A stretch of 64,000 bases of DNA, from contig JAJPHH010000047.1 in the NCBI GenBank assembly GCA_021325385.1, positions 1 through 64,000 on the forward strand, written 5' to 3'. Origin of the DNA: Alphaproteobacteria bacterium (lineage in GTDB: Bacteria > Pseudomonadota > Alphaproteobacteria > Rhizobiales > Beijerinckiaceae). Position 1 is the first letter of the stretch. Each line of letters starts with the position of its first letter. Under the pieces are notes generated by a model. It saw only the letters and a list, made by a program, of their open reading frames with translations, ran no database searches and was not told the origin of the DNA. Positions 18,248 through 27,182 of this stretch are shown here, piece after piece. Both the position numbers and the translations under genes were made by a program.

Positions 18248-19393
18248 ATGAACCAGGCTGAAGCAGACGTGGCCAAACGCGACTTCTACGAATTGTTGGG
18301 CGTGGCCAAGACCGCCTCAGACGCGGAACTGAAAGCGGCCTTCCGGAAATTGGCGATGCAGTGTCATCCGGACCGCAATCCGGGCGACCGCGCCGCCGAG
18401 GCGCGCTTCAAGGAGCTTAACGAGGCGTATCAGACCCTCTCCGACCCGCAAAAGCGCGCCGCCTACGACCGTTACGGCCACGCCGCTTTCGAGCCGGGCG
18501 GCGGTTTCGGCATGGGCGACGGCTTCGCCTCGTCGATGGCCGACATATTCGACGATCTGTTCGGCGATATGATGGGGCGGCGCGGCCGCTCGTCGGGCCG
18601 CGAGCGCGGCGCGGACCTGCGCTACAACCTTGAAATTACGCTTGAAGAAGCCTATCGCGGCAAGACCGCGACGGTCCGGCTGCCGACCGCGGTGACCTGC
18701 GAAGCTTGCGCCGGCTCCGGCGCCAAGCCGGGCTCCAAGCCGCATGTTTGCAAGACCTGCGGCGGCCATGGCCGGGTGCGCGCTCAGCAGGGCTTTTTCG
18801 CGATCGAGCGCACCTGCCCGACCTGCCACGGTCGCGGCCAGATGATCGACAATCCTTGCGACGCCTGCGGCGGCACGGGACGGGTGACGCGCGAGCGGAA
18901 TCTTTCCGTCAACGTGCCGCCCGGCGTCGAGGACGGCACCCGCATTCGCTTGAGCGGCGAGGGCGAGGTCGGGCATCGCGGCGGCCCGCCCGGGGATCTT
19001 TACATTTTCCTGTCGATCAAGCCGCATCCTTTCTTCCAGCGCGACGGCGCCGATCTCTATTGCCGCGTGCCGGTGTCGATGGTCCAGGCGGCGCTCGGCG
19101 GCGAATTCGTCGTGCGCACCCTGGATGGCGGCGAGGCGACGGTGCGCGTTCCCGAGGGCTGCCAGTCCGGCCGGCAGCTAAAGTTGCGCGGCAAGGGCAT
19201 GCCGGCCTTGCGGTCGCGCGACGTCGGCGATCTTTACGTCCAGGTCAATGTCGAGACGCCGCAGAATTTGACGCGCCGCCAACGCGAATTGCTGGCCGAG
19301 TTCGAAGCCGAGTCCTCCCATAAGACCCACCCGGAAAGCGCCGGCTTTTTTTCCAAAATGAAGGAATTCTTCGAGGGGCTCGGCAGTTCTTGA
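18248..19393 (+). CDS. dnaJ: Co-chaperone DnaJ (Hsp40)
   Basis: A 381-residue type I J-protein. The J domain contains the HPD motif (CHPDRNPGD) that stimulates DnaK. A Gly/Phe-rich region follows, then four zinc motifs [24 protein letters not shown] and CDACGGTG, and the C-terminal peptide-binding domains. Neither start has a strong ribosome binding site. The ATG at 18248 is used here, while a GTG at 18269 ([11 protein letters not shown] follows) matches the usual family N-terminus better. Three CTTAAG hexamers lie in the 60 bp upstream. Confidence 0.96.
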   Translation: MNQAEADVAKRDFYELLGVAKTASDAELKAAFRKLAMQCHPDRNPGDRAAEARFKELNEAYQTLSDPQKRAAYDRYGHAAFEPGGGFGMGDGFASSMADIFDDLFGDMMGRRGRSSGRERGADLRYNLEITLEEAYRGKTATVRLPTAVTCEACAGSGAKPGSKPHVCKTCGGHGRVRAQQGFFAIERTCPTCHGRGQMIDNPCDACGGTGRVTRERNLSVNVPPGVEDGTRIRLSGEGEVGHRGGPPGDLYIFLSIKPHPFFQRDGADLYCRVPVSMVQAALGGEFVVRTLDGGEATVRVPEGCQSGRQLKLRGKGMPALRSRDVGDLYVQVNVETPQNLTRRQRELLAEFEAESSHKTHPESAGFFSKMKEFFEGLGSS

Positions 19394-19435
19394 CGCCAAG
19401 CGCGTAAGGCGGCGACAATTTTAAGAGGGCTTGTC

Positions 19436-20266
19436 GTGTACGATCCGGCAAAACGGCTCGAGCGAGGCGCGCATTCGCGTCCGAAACATCCTTTTGTCGA
19501 CGAGGCCCATTTTATCAAGACCTTGTTCGAGCGCCCCCGGGTCGCGGGCGCGGTCTCCCCATCCGGCCGTTTCCTCGCTCGCGCCATGGCCAGGGCGGTG
19601 GAGCCGACCGGGTCCGGCTTTGTGGTCGAACTGGGGCCGGGCACCGGCCCGGTCACAAGGGCCCTGATCGAGCGCGGCGTGCCCGCCGAGGATCTGGTCC
19701 TGGTCGAATATGAAGCCAGTTTCTGCCGCCTTCTCGCCGAACGCTTTCCGCGGGCGCGCGTCTTGCAGGGCGACGCCTATCGGCTGATCCACAGCCTGGC
19801 CGAAATTCGGGGCCGGCCGATCCGCGCCGTCGTTTCCAGTTTGCCTCTGCTCAATGAGCCGCCGGCGCGGCGCCACGATCTCGTGGCTCAGGCCTTCGCC
19901 CTGATGGGGCCGCGCGGCGTCTTCGTGCAATTCACTTATGGGGTCGGCTCTCCCGTCCGGCATCGCATCGGCGCCCTGACGCTCGCGGCCGACGCCGGCC
20001 CGCCGATCTGGCTCAATCTGCCGCCGGCCCGCGTCTGGACCTACCGGGTCGCCGCGGCCGACGCCATCGCGCCGCGCCGCCTGCGCGAGCGGGCGAGCTG
20101 TTTCGCCGACGAGTGGGCCGAGCGCGCCGAAGCCGCGGCGCGGGCGCTCAAGGAGCGTCGCGACGAACTCGGCGCCAAGGCCCGCGTCTGCGCCAAGGAC
20201 ATGATCGCCGAAGCGCGGCGCAGCAAGGCGTTCGCCAAATTCCGCAGTTTGACGCTGGATTCCTGA
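19436..20266 (+). CDS. pmtA: Phospholipid N-methyltransferase, PmtA-like
   Basis: A 276-residue methyltransferase. The SAM motif FVVELGPGTGPVTRAL lies near residue 65, preceded by KTLFERPRVAGAVSPSGR, a hallmark of rhizobial-type PmtA enzymes. These convert phosphatidylethanolamine to phosphatidylcholine at the membrane surface. Residues 200-276 form an extra Arg/Ala-rich, probably helical C-terminal tail beyond the usual enzyme of about 200 residues. The GTG start lies 42 bp after dnaJ. It could instead be a related rRNA-adenine-dimethylase-like methyltransferase, but the N-terminus favours PmtA. Confidence 0.75.
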   Translation: MYDPAKRLERGAHSRPKHPFVDEAHFIKTLFERPRVAGAVSPSGRFLARAMARAVEPTGSGFVVELGPGTGPVTRALIERGVPAEDLVLVEYEASFCRLLAERFPRARVLQGDAYRLIHSLAEIRGRPIRAVVSSLPLLNEPPARRHDLVAQAFALMGPRGVFVQFTYGVGSPVRHRIGALTLAADAGPPIWLNLPPARVWTYRVAAADAIAPRRLRERASCFADEWAERAEAAARALKERRDELGAKARVCAKDMIAEARRSKAFAKFRSLTLDS

Positions 20267-20280
20267 CGTGAAGCGCCTCG

Positions 20281-20357
20281 CCACGAGCGAAACGATGCAA
20301 TCTCGGGCGGTCCGAGTCTCCTGGATTGCGTCGTCGCCACGCTCCTTGCAATGACGG
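20281..20357. repeat. Imperfect palindromic repeat overlapping the pyrF start
   Basis: The left arm GCGAAACGATGCAATCT and the right arm GGATTGCGTCGTCGCC are imperfect inverted copies around a GC-rich centre. The right end runs into GCTCCTTGCAATGACGG. The pattern (ATTGC-GTCGTCGC...GCAATGACGG) is that of a dispersed alphaproteobacterial REP-like element, a third family in this window. The ATG of pyrF lies inside its right end. Confidence 0.6.
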
Positions 20358-21082
20358 CGAGCCAGGCGAAAGCGCCGAGCGCCCTCTCGCCGCGCGAGCG
20401 CCTGATCGTCGCGCTGGACATGCCGCGCGTCGAAGACGCCGAGCGGCTCGTCGACGAACTCGGCCATGTGGCGACGTTTTATAAAATCGGCATGGAGCTC
20501 GCCTATGGCGGCGGCTTGGCGTTCGCCTCCCGCCTCGCCGCCGCCGGCAAGAGCGTGTTCCTTGATCTCAAACTGCACGACATTCCAAACACGGTCGAGC
20601 GCGCGACCGCTCAGGTCGCGCGGCTGGGCGCGAATTTCCTGACGGTTCACGCCTATCCGCAAACCATGCGCGCGGCCGCCGCCGGCGCGGCTGGAACGGA
20701 TTTGAAACTGCTCGCCGTCACTGTTCTCACCTCGGCCGACGATCGCGATCTCGCCGAGGCCGGCTATGCGCTCGGCGTCCAGGCGCTGGTTAGAAAGCGC
20801 GGCCTCCAGGCCAAGGCCGCCGGAATTCATGGGCTTGTCGCCAGCGCGGCGGAGGCGGCCGCTTTGCGCGCCGAACTCGGCCGCGAGATGGTCCTCGTCA
20901 CGCCCGGCATCCGTCCCGGCGACGCCGACGCCGGCGACCAGAAACGGGTGGCGACGCCGGCTCAAGCGATCGCCGACGGCGCCGACTATCTCGTCGTCGG
21001 CCGGCCGATCACCGCGGCCGCCGATCCGCGCGGCGCAGCCGAGGCGATCGTCCGGGAGATCGCCAAGGCGGCGGCCGGCTGA
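20351..21082 (+). CDS. pyrF: Orotidine 5'-phosphate decarboxylase
   Basis: A 243-residue TIM-barrel enzyme making UMP from OMP. The catalytic motif is [16 protein letters not shown], and [18 protein letters not shown] opens the barrel. The phosphate-binding TPGIRPGD and VVGRPIT segments are present. The only good start before the core is the ATG at 20351, which falls inside the palindromic repeat and has no clear ribosome binding site. It is followed by two DUF1330 genes and dapB on the same strand. Confidence 0.95.
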   Translation: MTASQAKAPSALSPRERLIVALDMPRVEDAERLVDELGHVATFYKIGMELAYGGGLAFASRLAAAGKSVFLDLKLHDIPNTVERATAQVARLGANFLTVHAYPQTMRAAAAGAAGTDLKLLAVTVLTSADDRDLAEAGYALGVQALVRKRGLQAKAAGIHGLVASAAEAAALRAELGREMVLVTPGIRPGDADAGDQKRVATPAQAIADGADYLVVGRPITAAADPRGAAEAIVREIAKAAAG

Positions 21083-21182
21083 CCAGAGCCGTCATTCCGC
21101 AATGAGGGAAGTTTTTCTTTCCGCCGGAATATTGCCATAGGATCGGCCGGCGAGACGAACCTCGCGCCAAAGGGAAAGCGCC

Positions 21183-21470
21183 ATGCCAAAGGGCTATTGC
21201 ATCGTTCGGGTCGACGTCCATAACCCGGAGGCCTATGCGCTCTACGCCAAGGAGGCGACCGAAGCGATCAAGAAACATGGCGGCAGACCGCTTGTGCGCG
21301 GCGGCGCCTACGAGACGATGGAGGGCCAGGCGCGGGCGCGCAACGTCGTGCTCGAATTCGACAGCGTCGAAGCGGCGCGCGCCTTCTATCTCTCCGAAGA
21401 TTATCAGCGCGCCAAAAAGAAGCGCGAACATGCGGCGACGGTCGATTACATCATTGTCGAAGGCGTTTGA
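21183..21470 (+). CDS. DUF1330-family protein (first copy)
   Basis: A 95-residue ferredoxin-like dimeric alpha-beta barrel protein of the DUF1330 family. Typical segments are GYCIVRVDVHNPEAYALY, GGRPLVRGG and RNVVLEFDSVEAARAFY. The family has no agreed function and resembles small monooxygenase-like barrels. GGGAAAGCGCC precedes the ATG. The stop overlaps the ribosome binding region of the second copy, so the two are probably translated from one mRNA and can be seen as a tandem duplication that has diverged. Confidence 0.85.
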   Translation: MPKGYCIVRVDVHNPEAYALYAKEATEAIKKHGGRPLVRGGAYETMEGQARARNVVLEFDSVEAARAFYLSEDYQRAKKKREHAATVDYIIVEGV

Positions 21471-21472
21471 TC

Positions 21473-21784
21473 ATGGCCAAAGGGTATTGGATCGCTCATG
21501 TCGACGTGAACGACCCTGAAGGGTACAAGGCCTATGTCGCCGCCAACGCCGCCGCCTTCGCCAAATATGGCGCGCGCTTCCTCGTTCGCGCCGGCCAGAG
21601 CCAACAGAAGGAAGGAGGCCTGCGCAGCCGTCACGTCGTGCTCGAATTCAAGGATTACGAAACCGCGCTCGCCTGTTACGAATCGCCCGAATATCGCCAG
21701 GCGACCGCTTTGCGTCAGAAGGCGAGCGTTACCGACCTCGTCGTCATCGAAGGCTATGACGGGCCGCAGCCGGGGCGAGCCTGA
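21473..21784 (+). CDS. DUF1330-family protein (second copy)
   Basis: A 103-residue paralogue of the preceding gene, with GYWIAHVDVNDPEGYKAY, GARFLVRAGQSQQKEGG and HVVLEFKDYETALACY. Only about two bases separate the upstream stop from this start; an earlier ATG two codons upstream (21467) would overlap it. The C-terminus is longer by PQPGRA. The pair probably forms a homo- or hetero-dimeric barrel. Function is not known. Confidence 0.85.
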   Translation: MAKGYWIAHVDVNDPEGYKAYVAANAAAFAKYGARFLVRAGQSQQKEGGLRSRHVVLEFKDYETALACYESPEYRQATALRQKASVTDLVVIEGYDGPQPGRA

Positions 21785-21825
21785 CGCGCCGCCGACAAGC
21801 AACATGACGAGTGAACGGAGCGCCA

Positions 21826-22641
21826 ATGACTGACATGCGGCTGGTCGTGACCGGCGCCGCCGGGCGCATGGGGCGGATGCTGATCAAGACGATCGCCGAG
21901 ACGGACGGCGTCGCGCTCGCCGCGGCGATCGAGCGCGACGGCTCGCCTGCGCTCGGCGCCGACGCCGGGGCGCTGGCCGGCTGCGACAGGCTCGGCGTGC
22001 CGGTCACCGCGGACCCGCTCGCCGCCATTCTTCACGCCGATGGCGTCGTCGATTTTTCGTCGCCAGCCGCCAGCGTCGAATTCGCGGCGCTCGCGGCCCA
22101 GGCGCGAATCGCTCATGTCGTCGGCACGACCGGCCTTTCCGATGAGGATATGCAAAAGATCGAAGCGGCGGCGCGTCACGCGGCGATCGTCCGCTCGGGC
22201 AATATGAGCCTCGGCGTCAATCTCCTCGCCGCCCTGACCCGCCAGGTCGCGGCGGCGCTCGGCGAGGATTTCGACATCGAAATCCTCGAGATGCACCATC
22301 GCATGAAAGTGGACGCGCCGTCCGGCACCGCGCTGCTGCTCGGCGAAGCGGCGGCCGAAGGACGCGGCGTATCGCTGAGCGAACGCGCCGTGCGCGGCCG
22401 TGACGGTCTGACGGGCGCCAGGCGGAAAGGCGATATCGGCTTCGCGGCGCTGCGCGGCGGCGCGGTCGTCGGCGAACACAGCGTCATCTTCGCCGGCGAC
22501 GGCGAACGGATCGAGCTTCGCCACATCGCCGAGGATCGCTCGATTTTCGCCCGCGGCGCGCTGCGCGCGGCGCTGTGGGCGCGCGACCGCAAGCCGGGGC
22601 TCTATTCCATGGCCGACGTTCTGGGCGTCGGCGCGGCGTGA
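21826..22641 (+). CDS. dapB: 4-hydroxy-tetrahydrodipicolinate reductase
   Basis: A 271-residue NAD(P)H-dependent enzyme of lysine and diaminopimelate synthesis. The dinucleotide motif is [13 protein letters not shown]. The catalytic signature [19 protein letters not shown] has the essential His and Lys. The ATG at 21826 gives [13 protein letters not shown], and a GTG five codons upstream is less likely. The length is typical. Confidence 0.96.
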   Translation: MTDMRLVVTGAAGRMGRMLIKTIAETDGVALAAAIERDGSPALGADAGALAGCDRLGVPVTADPLAAILHADGVVDFSSPAASVEFAALAAQARIAHVVGTTGLSDEDMQKIEAAARHAAIVRSGNMSLGVNLLAALTRQVAAALGEDFDIEILEMHHRMKVDAPSGTALLLGEAAAEGRGVSLSERAVRGRDGLTGARRKGDIGFAALRGGAVVGEHSVIFAGDGERIELRHIAEDRSIFARGALRAALWARDRKPGLYSMADVLGVGAA

Positions 22642-22815
22642 CGGTTTGGTCCGGAGTTGCTCCCGGTCCTTTGATCGTTCGCGTCTCCTGGCGGCGAGTA
22701 CGTCGCGCGAACTTTGTTGACGCCGTTCGGTTTCCGTGGATGGAAATCTCCCCCCGCTATAGAAGCGCATATCGAGCGCATCGGCGGCCGATCGGCGCAA
22801 AGCGACGAGCTAAGG

Positions 22816-24219
22816 ATGCGATGGGCGGTAATCGCGAGCGCCGCTCTTGCGGCCTTGCTGGCTTCGACACAAGGCGCTGAAGCAAGCACGCTCGACGGCG
22901 CGCATCTGTCGCTCTGGTGGGCCGTTCCTTTCCTTGGACTTTTGACGTCGATCGGCTTGGGCCCGCTGATCGCGGAGAAGCTGTGGCATCGCCATTACGG
23001 CAAGATCGCCTTCCTGTGGGCGGCGAGCCTAGCCTTGGCGTTGATCGCGCGTTTCGGCGCCCACGCCGCGTTCGAGGCGGTCGCCGATGCGTTGTTGACC
23101 GACTACCTCCCGTTCATCTTGATGATGTTCGCGCTCTATGTCACGGCGGGCGGCATTTTGCTGCGCGCCGCGGCGCATGGACGACCGGCCGTCAACACGC
23201 TGCTGCTGTCGATCGGCGCGATCATCGCGAGCTTTGTCGGGGTCACCGCGGCCTCGATGATCATGATCAGGCCGCTGCTTCACTCCAATTACGAACGCAC
23301 GCGCAAGGCCCATGTCGTCGTCTTCTTCATCTTCCTTGTCGCGAATATCGGCGGCGCCTTGACGCCGCTCGGCAATCCGCCGCTCTTCTTCGGCTTCATC
23401 AATGGCGTCGCGTTCTTCTGGCCGCTTCGTCACCAATGGCCGCAGACGCTGTTTGCGACGGCGGTTCTGCTTCTCTTGTTCTTGGCGCTAGACGCCTGGA
23501 TGCTCGCCCGCGAGCCGCGGCCGCCGAAGCCGCGGCCGCACGACATCCCGACCCGCTTCAAGGGCGTACGCAACCTTCTCCTGCTCGCTTTGGCGGTGGA
23601 CGCGATCGTCACTTGCGGGCTTTGGGAGCCAGGCGTCGCCTTCCGCGTCCTCGGCGTCGACATCGCCCTCCAAGACGCCGTGCGCGACGTCGCTATGGTC
23701 GCGATCGGCCTCGCCTCGCTTTGGCTCACCGACCGCGCCGCGCGCGCCGCCAACAATTTCGACTGGGCGCCGCTCGGCGAAGTCGCCAAGCTGTTCGCGG
23801 CGATTTTCGTCTGCATGACGCCGCTCTTCGCCATTCTCGAGGCGGGCCGCGCCGGCGCGCTCGCCTGGCTCATCGACAAGATGGCGGGGCCCGACGGCGC
23901 GCCGCATCCGGTCGCCTACTTTTGGTTCACCGGCCTCGTTTCGGCGGCGCTCGATAACGCGCCGACATACCTTGTGGCTTTCGATCTCGCCGGCGGCGAT
24001 TCCGCGCGTCTGATGGGGCCTTATGCCTCGACACTGAAGGCGATTGGCCTCGGCGCCGCCTTCATGGGCGCGCTGACCTATATCGGCAACGCGCCGAACT
24101 TCATGATCTACGCGATGGCGCGGCGGGCGGGATTCGAAATGCCGGGCTTCTTTGGCTACATGGCGTGGGCGGCGGCGATTTTGCTGCCGATCTTCGTCGC
24201 GGTGTCATTCATGTTGTAA
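22816..24219 (+). CDS. Sodium:proton antiporter / citrate-transporter-like (ArsB/NhaD superfamily) membrane protein
   Basis: A 467-residue inner membrane carrier with about twelve hydrophobic segments and an N-terminal signal-like stretch ending GAEAS. Recognisable motifs are LTPLGNPPLFFGFINGV and LDNAPTYLVAFDLA, which resemble the paired re-entrant motifs of ion transporter superfamily members, and GALTYIGNAPNFMIYAMA. The ATG at 22816 follows TAAGGA. The transported ion is not proven. Sodium/proton exchange is the common annotation for this branch, whereas citrate or arsenite are other possibilities. Confidence 0.75.
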   Translation: MRWAVIASAALAALLASTQGAEASTLDGAHLSLWWAVPFLGLLTSIGLGPLIAEKLWHRHYGKIAFLWAASLALALIARFGAHAAFEAVADALLTDYLPFILMMFALYVTAGGILLRAAAHGRPAVNTLLLSIGAIIASFVGVTAASMIMIRPLLHSNYERTRKAHVVVFFIFLVANIGGALTPLGNPPLFFGFINGVAFFWPLRHQWPQTLFATAVLLLLFLALDAWMLAREPRPPKPRPHDIPTRFKGVRNLLLLALAVDAIVTCGLWEPGVAFRVLGVDIALQDAVRDVAMVAIGLASLWLTDRAARAANNFDWAPLGEVAKLFAAIFVCMTPLFAILEAGRAGALAWLIDKMAGPDGAPHPVAYFWFTGLVSAALDNAPTYLVAFDLAGGDSARLMGPYASTLKAIGLGAAFMGALTYIGNAPNFMIYAMARRAGFEMPGFFGYMAWAAAILLPIFVAVSFML

Positions 24220-24250
24220 CCCGCTCGTCTCGCTGCGCCGGAGCACGGGT

Positions 24251-25039
24251 TCACGTGGGCATCGCCTCGATCAGCCGCCGCAGCGTCTCGAGCGTCGAGA
24301 GATCCGCTTCGCCGTCGACTTTCTCCGGCCGGAAATGTCGCTGGAGCGCCGCGACGCAGAGCTCCGTCTGTTTGTCGTAAACGCCGGTCAACTCGACGCC
24401 ATAGCCGTACAGCGCCAGCATCGCCTGCAAGGCGCGGATGGGGGGCCCCTCGGCGCCGCGCTTCAAAATCGGCCCGTCGACGATCGGCGACGGCTTGACC
24501 CAATGGCCAACGCCCTCCCGCCATAGCCGCGCCCAGGGGAAGCGCTCGCCCGGATCAATCTTGCGCGCCGGCGCGACGTCGGAATGGGCGAGCACGCGTT
24601 CGGGCTTGATCGCATGACGATCGCAAATGTCGCGGGCGAGCGCGATCACGGCCGCGATCTGCGGATCAGGAAATGGCGGCAGGCCGAAATCATGGCCCGG
24701 ATTGACGATTTCAATCCCGATCGAGAAGGAGTTGAGGTCGCGCTCGCCCTTCCAGACGCTTATTCCCGCGTGCCAGGCGCGGCGCGCCTCGGCTACGAGC
24801 TGGACGATCCGGCCGTCCTCCCAGACGAAATAGTGCGCAGAAACTTCCGATTGCGGATTGCGCAGCCAAGCGAGCGCCTCCGCGCCGCTCGGCATGCCGG
24901 TGTAATGGAGAATGACGCAATTGGGCCTTGCGCCGTCGCGCCGCTCCGTATGATTGGGCGAAGGCAGGAATTCCGCGGCGAGCGGGCTGTCCGGACGCGA
25001 AGTGTCGTCCGGCTCCTTAGCCGATGGCGAAGCGGTCAA
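24251..25039 (-). CDS. N-acetylmuramoyl-L-alanine amidase (Amidase_2) with peptidoglycan-binding domain
   Basis: A 262-residue AmiD-like enzyme that cleaves muropeptides. The catalytic zinc site is formed by CVILHYTGM and AHSDVAPARKIDPGERFPW, with EIVNPGHDFGLPPFP between them. A C-terminal peptidoglycan-binding domain follows (IRALQAMLALYGYGVELTG). No signal peptide or lipobox is visible, so it may act in the cytoplasm on recycled anhydro-muropeptides. The start is a TTG with GGAAG upstream. It is convergent with the antiporter. Confidence 0.85.
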   Translation of the reverse strand: MTASPSAKEPDDTSRPDSPLAAEFLPSPNHTERRDGARPNCVILHYTGMPSGAEALAWLRNPQSEVSAHYFVWEDGRIVQLVAEARRAWHAGISVWKGERDLNSFSIGIEIVNPGHDFGLPPFPDPQIAAVIALARDICDRHAIKPERVLAHSDVAPARKIDPGERFPWARLWREGVGHWVKPSPIVDGPILKRGAEGPPIRALQAMLALYGYGVELTGVYDKQTELCVAALQRHFRPEKVDGEADLSTLETLRRLIEAMPT

Positions 25040-25093
25040 CGATCTTCCGGCGCTCGGCCGCCCTCCGGCGAAGGCCGGCGGCCGAGCCCTTCT

Positions 25094-25432
25094 TCAGTAA
25101 TAGGCGGTGCAGATGCGGTTGCCGTTGTAGTCGTAGCCCCAATGCGCGCAATGCGGCGGCGGGCCGGCATAGGGACCAGGACCATAGTAACCGGGCGGCG
25201 GCGGTCCGGGCGGGGTCGCGGCCGAGCCGACCATGGCGCCGGTGGCGGCGCCGAGCGCGCCGCCGACCAGCGCCCCGCCGGCGCTGCCGTGGCTCACCGC
25301 CGAGCCGATGATTGCGCCGGTCGCGCCGCCGAGCAGCGCGCCGCCAGCGGCATTCTGCTGCTGCGGCGTCTCGCAGCCGGCCAGGGCGATCGCGCCGACG
25401 GCGACCGTCGTGAGAAGAACCAATGCTTTCAT
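25094..25432 (-). CDS. Glycine-zipper lipoprotein (SlyB/OmpA-like small envelope protein)
   Basis: A 112-residue protein. The signal peptide KALVLLTTVAVGAIALAGC ends in a lipobox with Cys20. Two glycine-zipper stretches follow (GGALLGGATGAIIGSAV and GGALVGGALGAATGAMVG), able to insert into or pack across the outer membrane. The tail is rich in Pro, Gly and Tyr (PPGPPPPGYYGPG). The ATG at 25432 is preferred, with GGAG upstream. Family members are envelope-integrity factors. The adjacent amidase gene suggests a cell-wall context only. Confidence 0.8.
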   Translation of the reverse strand: MKALVLLTTVAVGAIALAGCETPQQQNAAGGALLGGATGAIIGSAVSHGSAGGALVGGALGAATGAMVGSAATPPGPPPPGYYGPGPYAGPPPHCAHWGYDYNGNRICTAYY

Positions 25433-25656
25433 GAGAAACTCCAGATTGCCCTTAAGGCCGGCCTGACTCGGCGGCTCTTTGATGCGCGGGAACCGCGCGC
25501 CCGCGTTGATTGGGCGCACGAGGGGCTCGACGAATCAGCAAAAAGGTCGCCCCTCCTGGCCAAGCTCGAGCCTCGCACGCCAATTATGAATTGAGGGTGA
25601 ACCTTGGGCGAAATAAGGGCGGCGCGGCGACACGAATCGTTAATAAGCGTTACGAG

Positions 25657-27078
25657 CTAAAGGGTCGCGCGCGCGGCTTCGTTCATCGCCTCCTCCAACG
25701 CAGCAAAGACGCGGGGCGGGCCGCAAAGCGCGACATTGAAGCGTAAATAGGGATTTGGCCCCTGGGCGAGGCTGAAGACATTGCCAGGGGCGAAAACCAC
25801 GCCCCGCCTGAGGCCGATCCGAGCGATATCCGCCGCGTCGAGCCCGCCGGGCAGACGCGCCCACACGAACATGCCGCCGCGCGGCTCAAGCCAGGGCGTG
25901 AGGCCCGAAGCCTCCAGCCGGCGCAAGGTCAGGCCCATCGCGTCAGAAAGTTTCGCGCGCAATTGCTCAAGATGGCGCCTATAGCCGCCCTCGCTCAGAT
26001 TGCGATGGAGCAGCACGGCGGACAGCCGGCCGGAAGAGCCGCCGGTGGCGAGTTTCAGATCGATCAACTCCTCGATCCATTCCGGCTTGGCGGCGATATA
26101 GCCGCAGCGGAATGCGGCGGAGACCGTCTTGGTCAGGCTGCCGACTTGGATGACGCGATCGAACCCGTCGAAAGAGGCCATGCGCGTCGCCGGATATGGT
26201 TCGAGATCGGCGAAGACCTCATCCTCGACGATCAGCGTATCATGTTTCTCAGCGAGCCTGAGCAGCTTGTGGGCGACGACTGGACCGAGCGTCGCGCCGG
26301 TCGGATTGTGCAGGCCGGCGATCGCCAGATAGAAGCGCGGCTTCTCCGCTTCCAGGATGCGGGCGAATGTTTCGACATCGGGTCCCTCCGGCGTCATCGG
26401 CGCGCCGAAGATGCGAGCCCGATGCGCCCTGAGCAGGGCGTGGAAATTGAAATAGCAAGGATCGTCCACCAGGACCGCGTCGCCAGGCTCGATCAGGAAC
26501 CGACAGACGAGATCGAGCGCGTGCGAGGCCGAATTGGTCAGGATGATCTGGTCCGGCGAGGCGGAGACGCCGCGCTCGGTCATGCGCTGCGCCAATTGCT
26601 GGCGCAGCGGGGCGAAGCCGAGCGGGGCGTCGTATTGGGTGCGCGTTTCGATCGCCTCGCGCGCCATCTGGCGCAAGCCGCGCTGGATAGCGACGTCCGG
26701 CATCCAGGATTCCGGCAACCAGCCTGAGCCTGGCTTCAGCATGTCGGCGCCGGATTGCAGCGACTGGCGCATGACCCAGAGCGGATCGATCGCCCGGTCG
26801 AGCTGCGGACCGATCGCCGCGAGCGAGAGCGGCCGCGTTGGGCCGGCCACGTAAAAGCCCGAACCGCGCCGAGCGACGATCGCGCCCTCGGCGAGCAGGC
26901 GGTCGTAAGCTTCGACCACCGTCGATTTGGAGACGCCCATCGTCGCGGCAAGGCCCCGCACCGAGGGAAGGCGCGCGCCGGGCGCGAGCTTGCGGCCGTC
27001 GACGCGCGCGCGGATCGCTTCGACCACCGCCTCGGCGCGGGTCATTTTGCGGCCGTCGACAGGTGGTGCGTGCAGCAT
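25657..27078 (-). CDS. MocR/PdxR-type regulator (GntR helix-turn-helix fused to aminotransferase domain)
   Basis: A 473-residue fusion. Residues about 15-85 are a GntR winged helix (LPSVRGLAATMGVSKSTVV). The rest is a fold-type I aminotransferase domain with PLP lysine in VGSLTKTVSAAFRCGYIA and TNSASHALDLVCRFLIEPGD. Such proteins use PLP-bound amino compounds as ligands. It is divergent from a DUF1127 gene, with an inverted and a direct repeat in between that are likely binding sites. Targets could include that gene. The ligand is unknown. Confidence 0.88.
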   Translation of the reverse strand: MLHAPPVDGRKMTRAEAVVEAIRARVDGRKLAPGARLPSVRGLAATMGVSKSTVVEAYDRLLAEGAIVARRGSGFYVAGPTRPLSLAAIGPQLDRAIDPLWVMRQSLQSGADMLKPGSGWLPESWMPDVAIQRGLRQMAREAIETRTQYDAPLGFAPLRQQLAQRMTERGVSASPDQIILTNSASHALDLVCRFLIEPGDAVLVDDPCYFNFHALLRAHRARIFGAPMTPEGPDVETFARILEAEKPRFYLAIAGLHNPTGATLGPVVAHKLLRLAEKHDTLIVEDEVFADLEPYPATRMASFDGFDRVIQVGSLTKTVSAAFRCGYIAAKPEWIEELIDLKLATGGSSGRLSAVLLHRNLSEGGYRRHLEQLRAKLSDAMGLTLRRLEASGLTPWLEPRGGMFVWARLPGGLDAADIARIGLRRGVVFAPGNVFSLAQGPNPYLRFNVALCGPPRVFAALEEAMNEAARATL

Positions 27079-27123
27079 CTGTATTGGCCTCTGTGGCAGG
27101 ACAGTTTCAGATAACTGTATTGG
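27079..27123. promoter_or_regulatory. Candidate MocR operator region
   Basis: The 104-bp gap between the divergent MocR and DUF1127 genes holds two exact CTGTATTGG direct repeats (27079-27087 and 27115-27123), 36 bp apart. Between them lies an inverted repeat ACAGTT-N6-AACTGT (27101-27118). MocR-type regulators commonly bind spaced direct repeats plus an inverted site in such gaps. The first repeat abuts the MocR start codon, suggesting autorepression. Confidence 0.6.
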
Positions 27124-27182
27124 ATTGTCCCTGACCTGTCGAGGGCGGACCTGCGATGCTTCGCGAATCGAAAGGTCGCGCC

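Noticed and set aside
24220-24250. Possible terminator between antiporter and amidase (AACCCG...CGGGTT)
   Set aside because: The stem is short with a long loop and no T run on either strand; too weak to list as a feature.
25510-25746. 78-codon plus-strand open frame before the MocR gene end
   Set aside because: Basic low-complexity product, partly antisense to the MocR gene, with no ribosome binding site.
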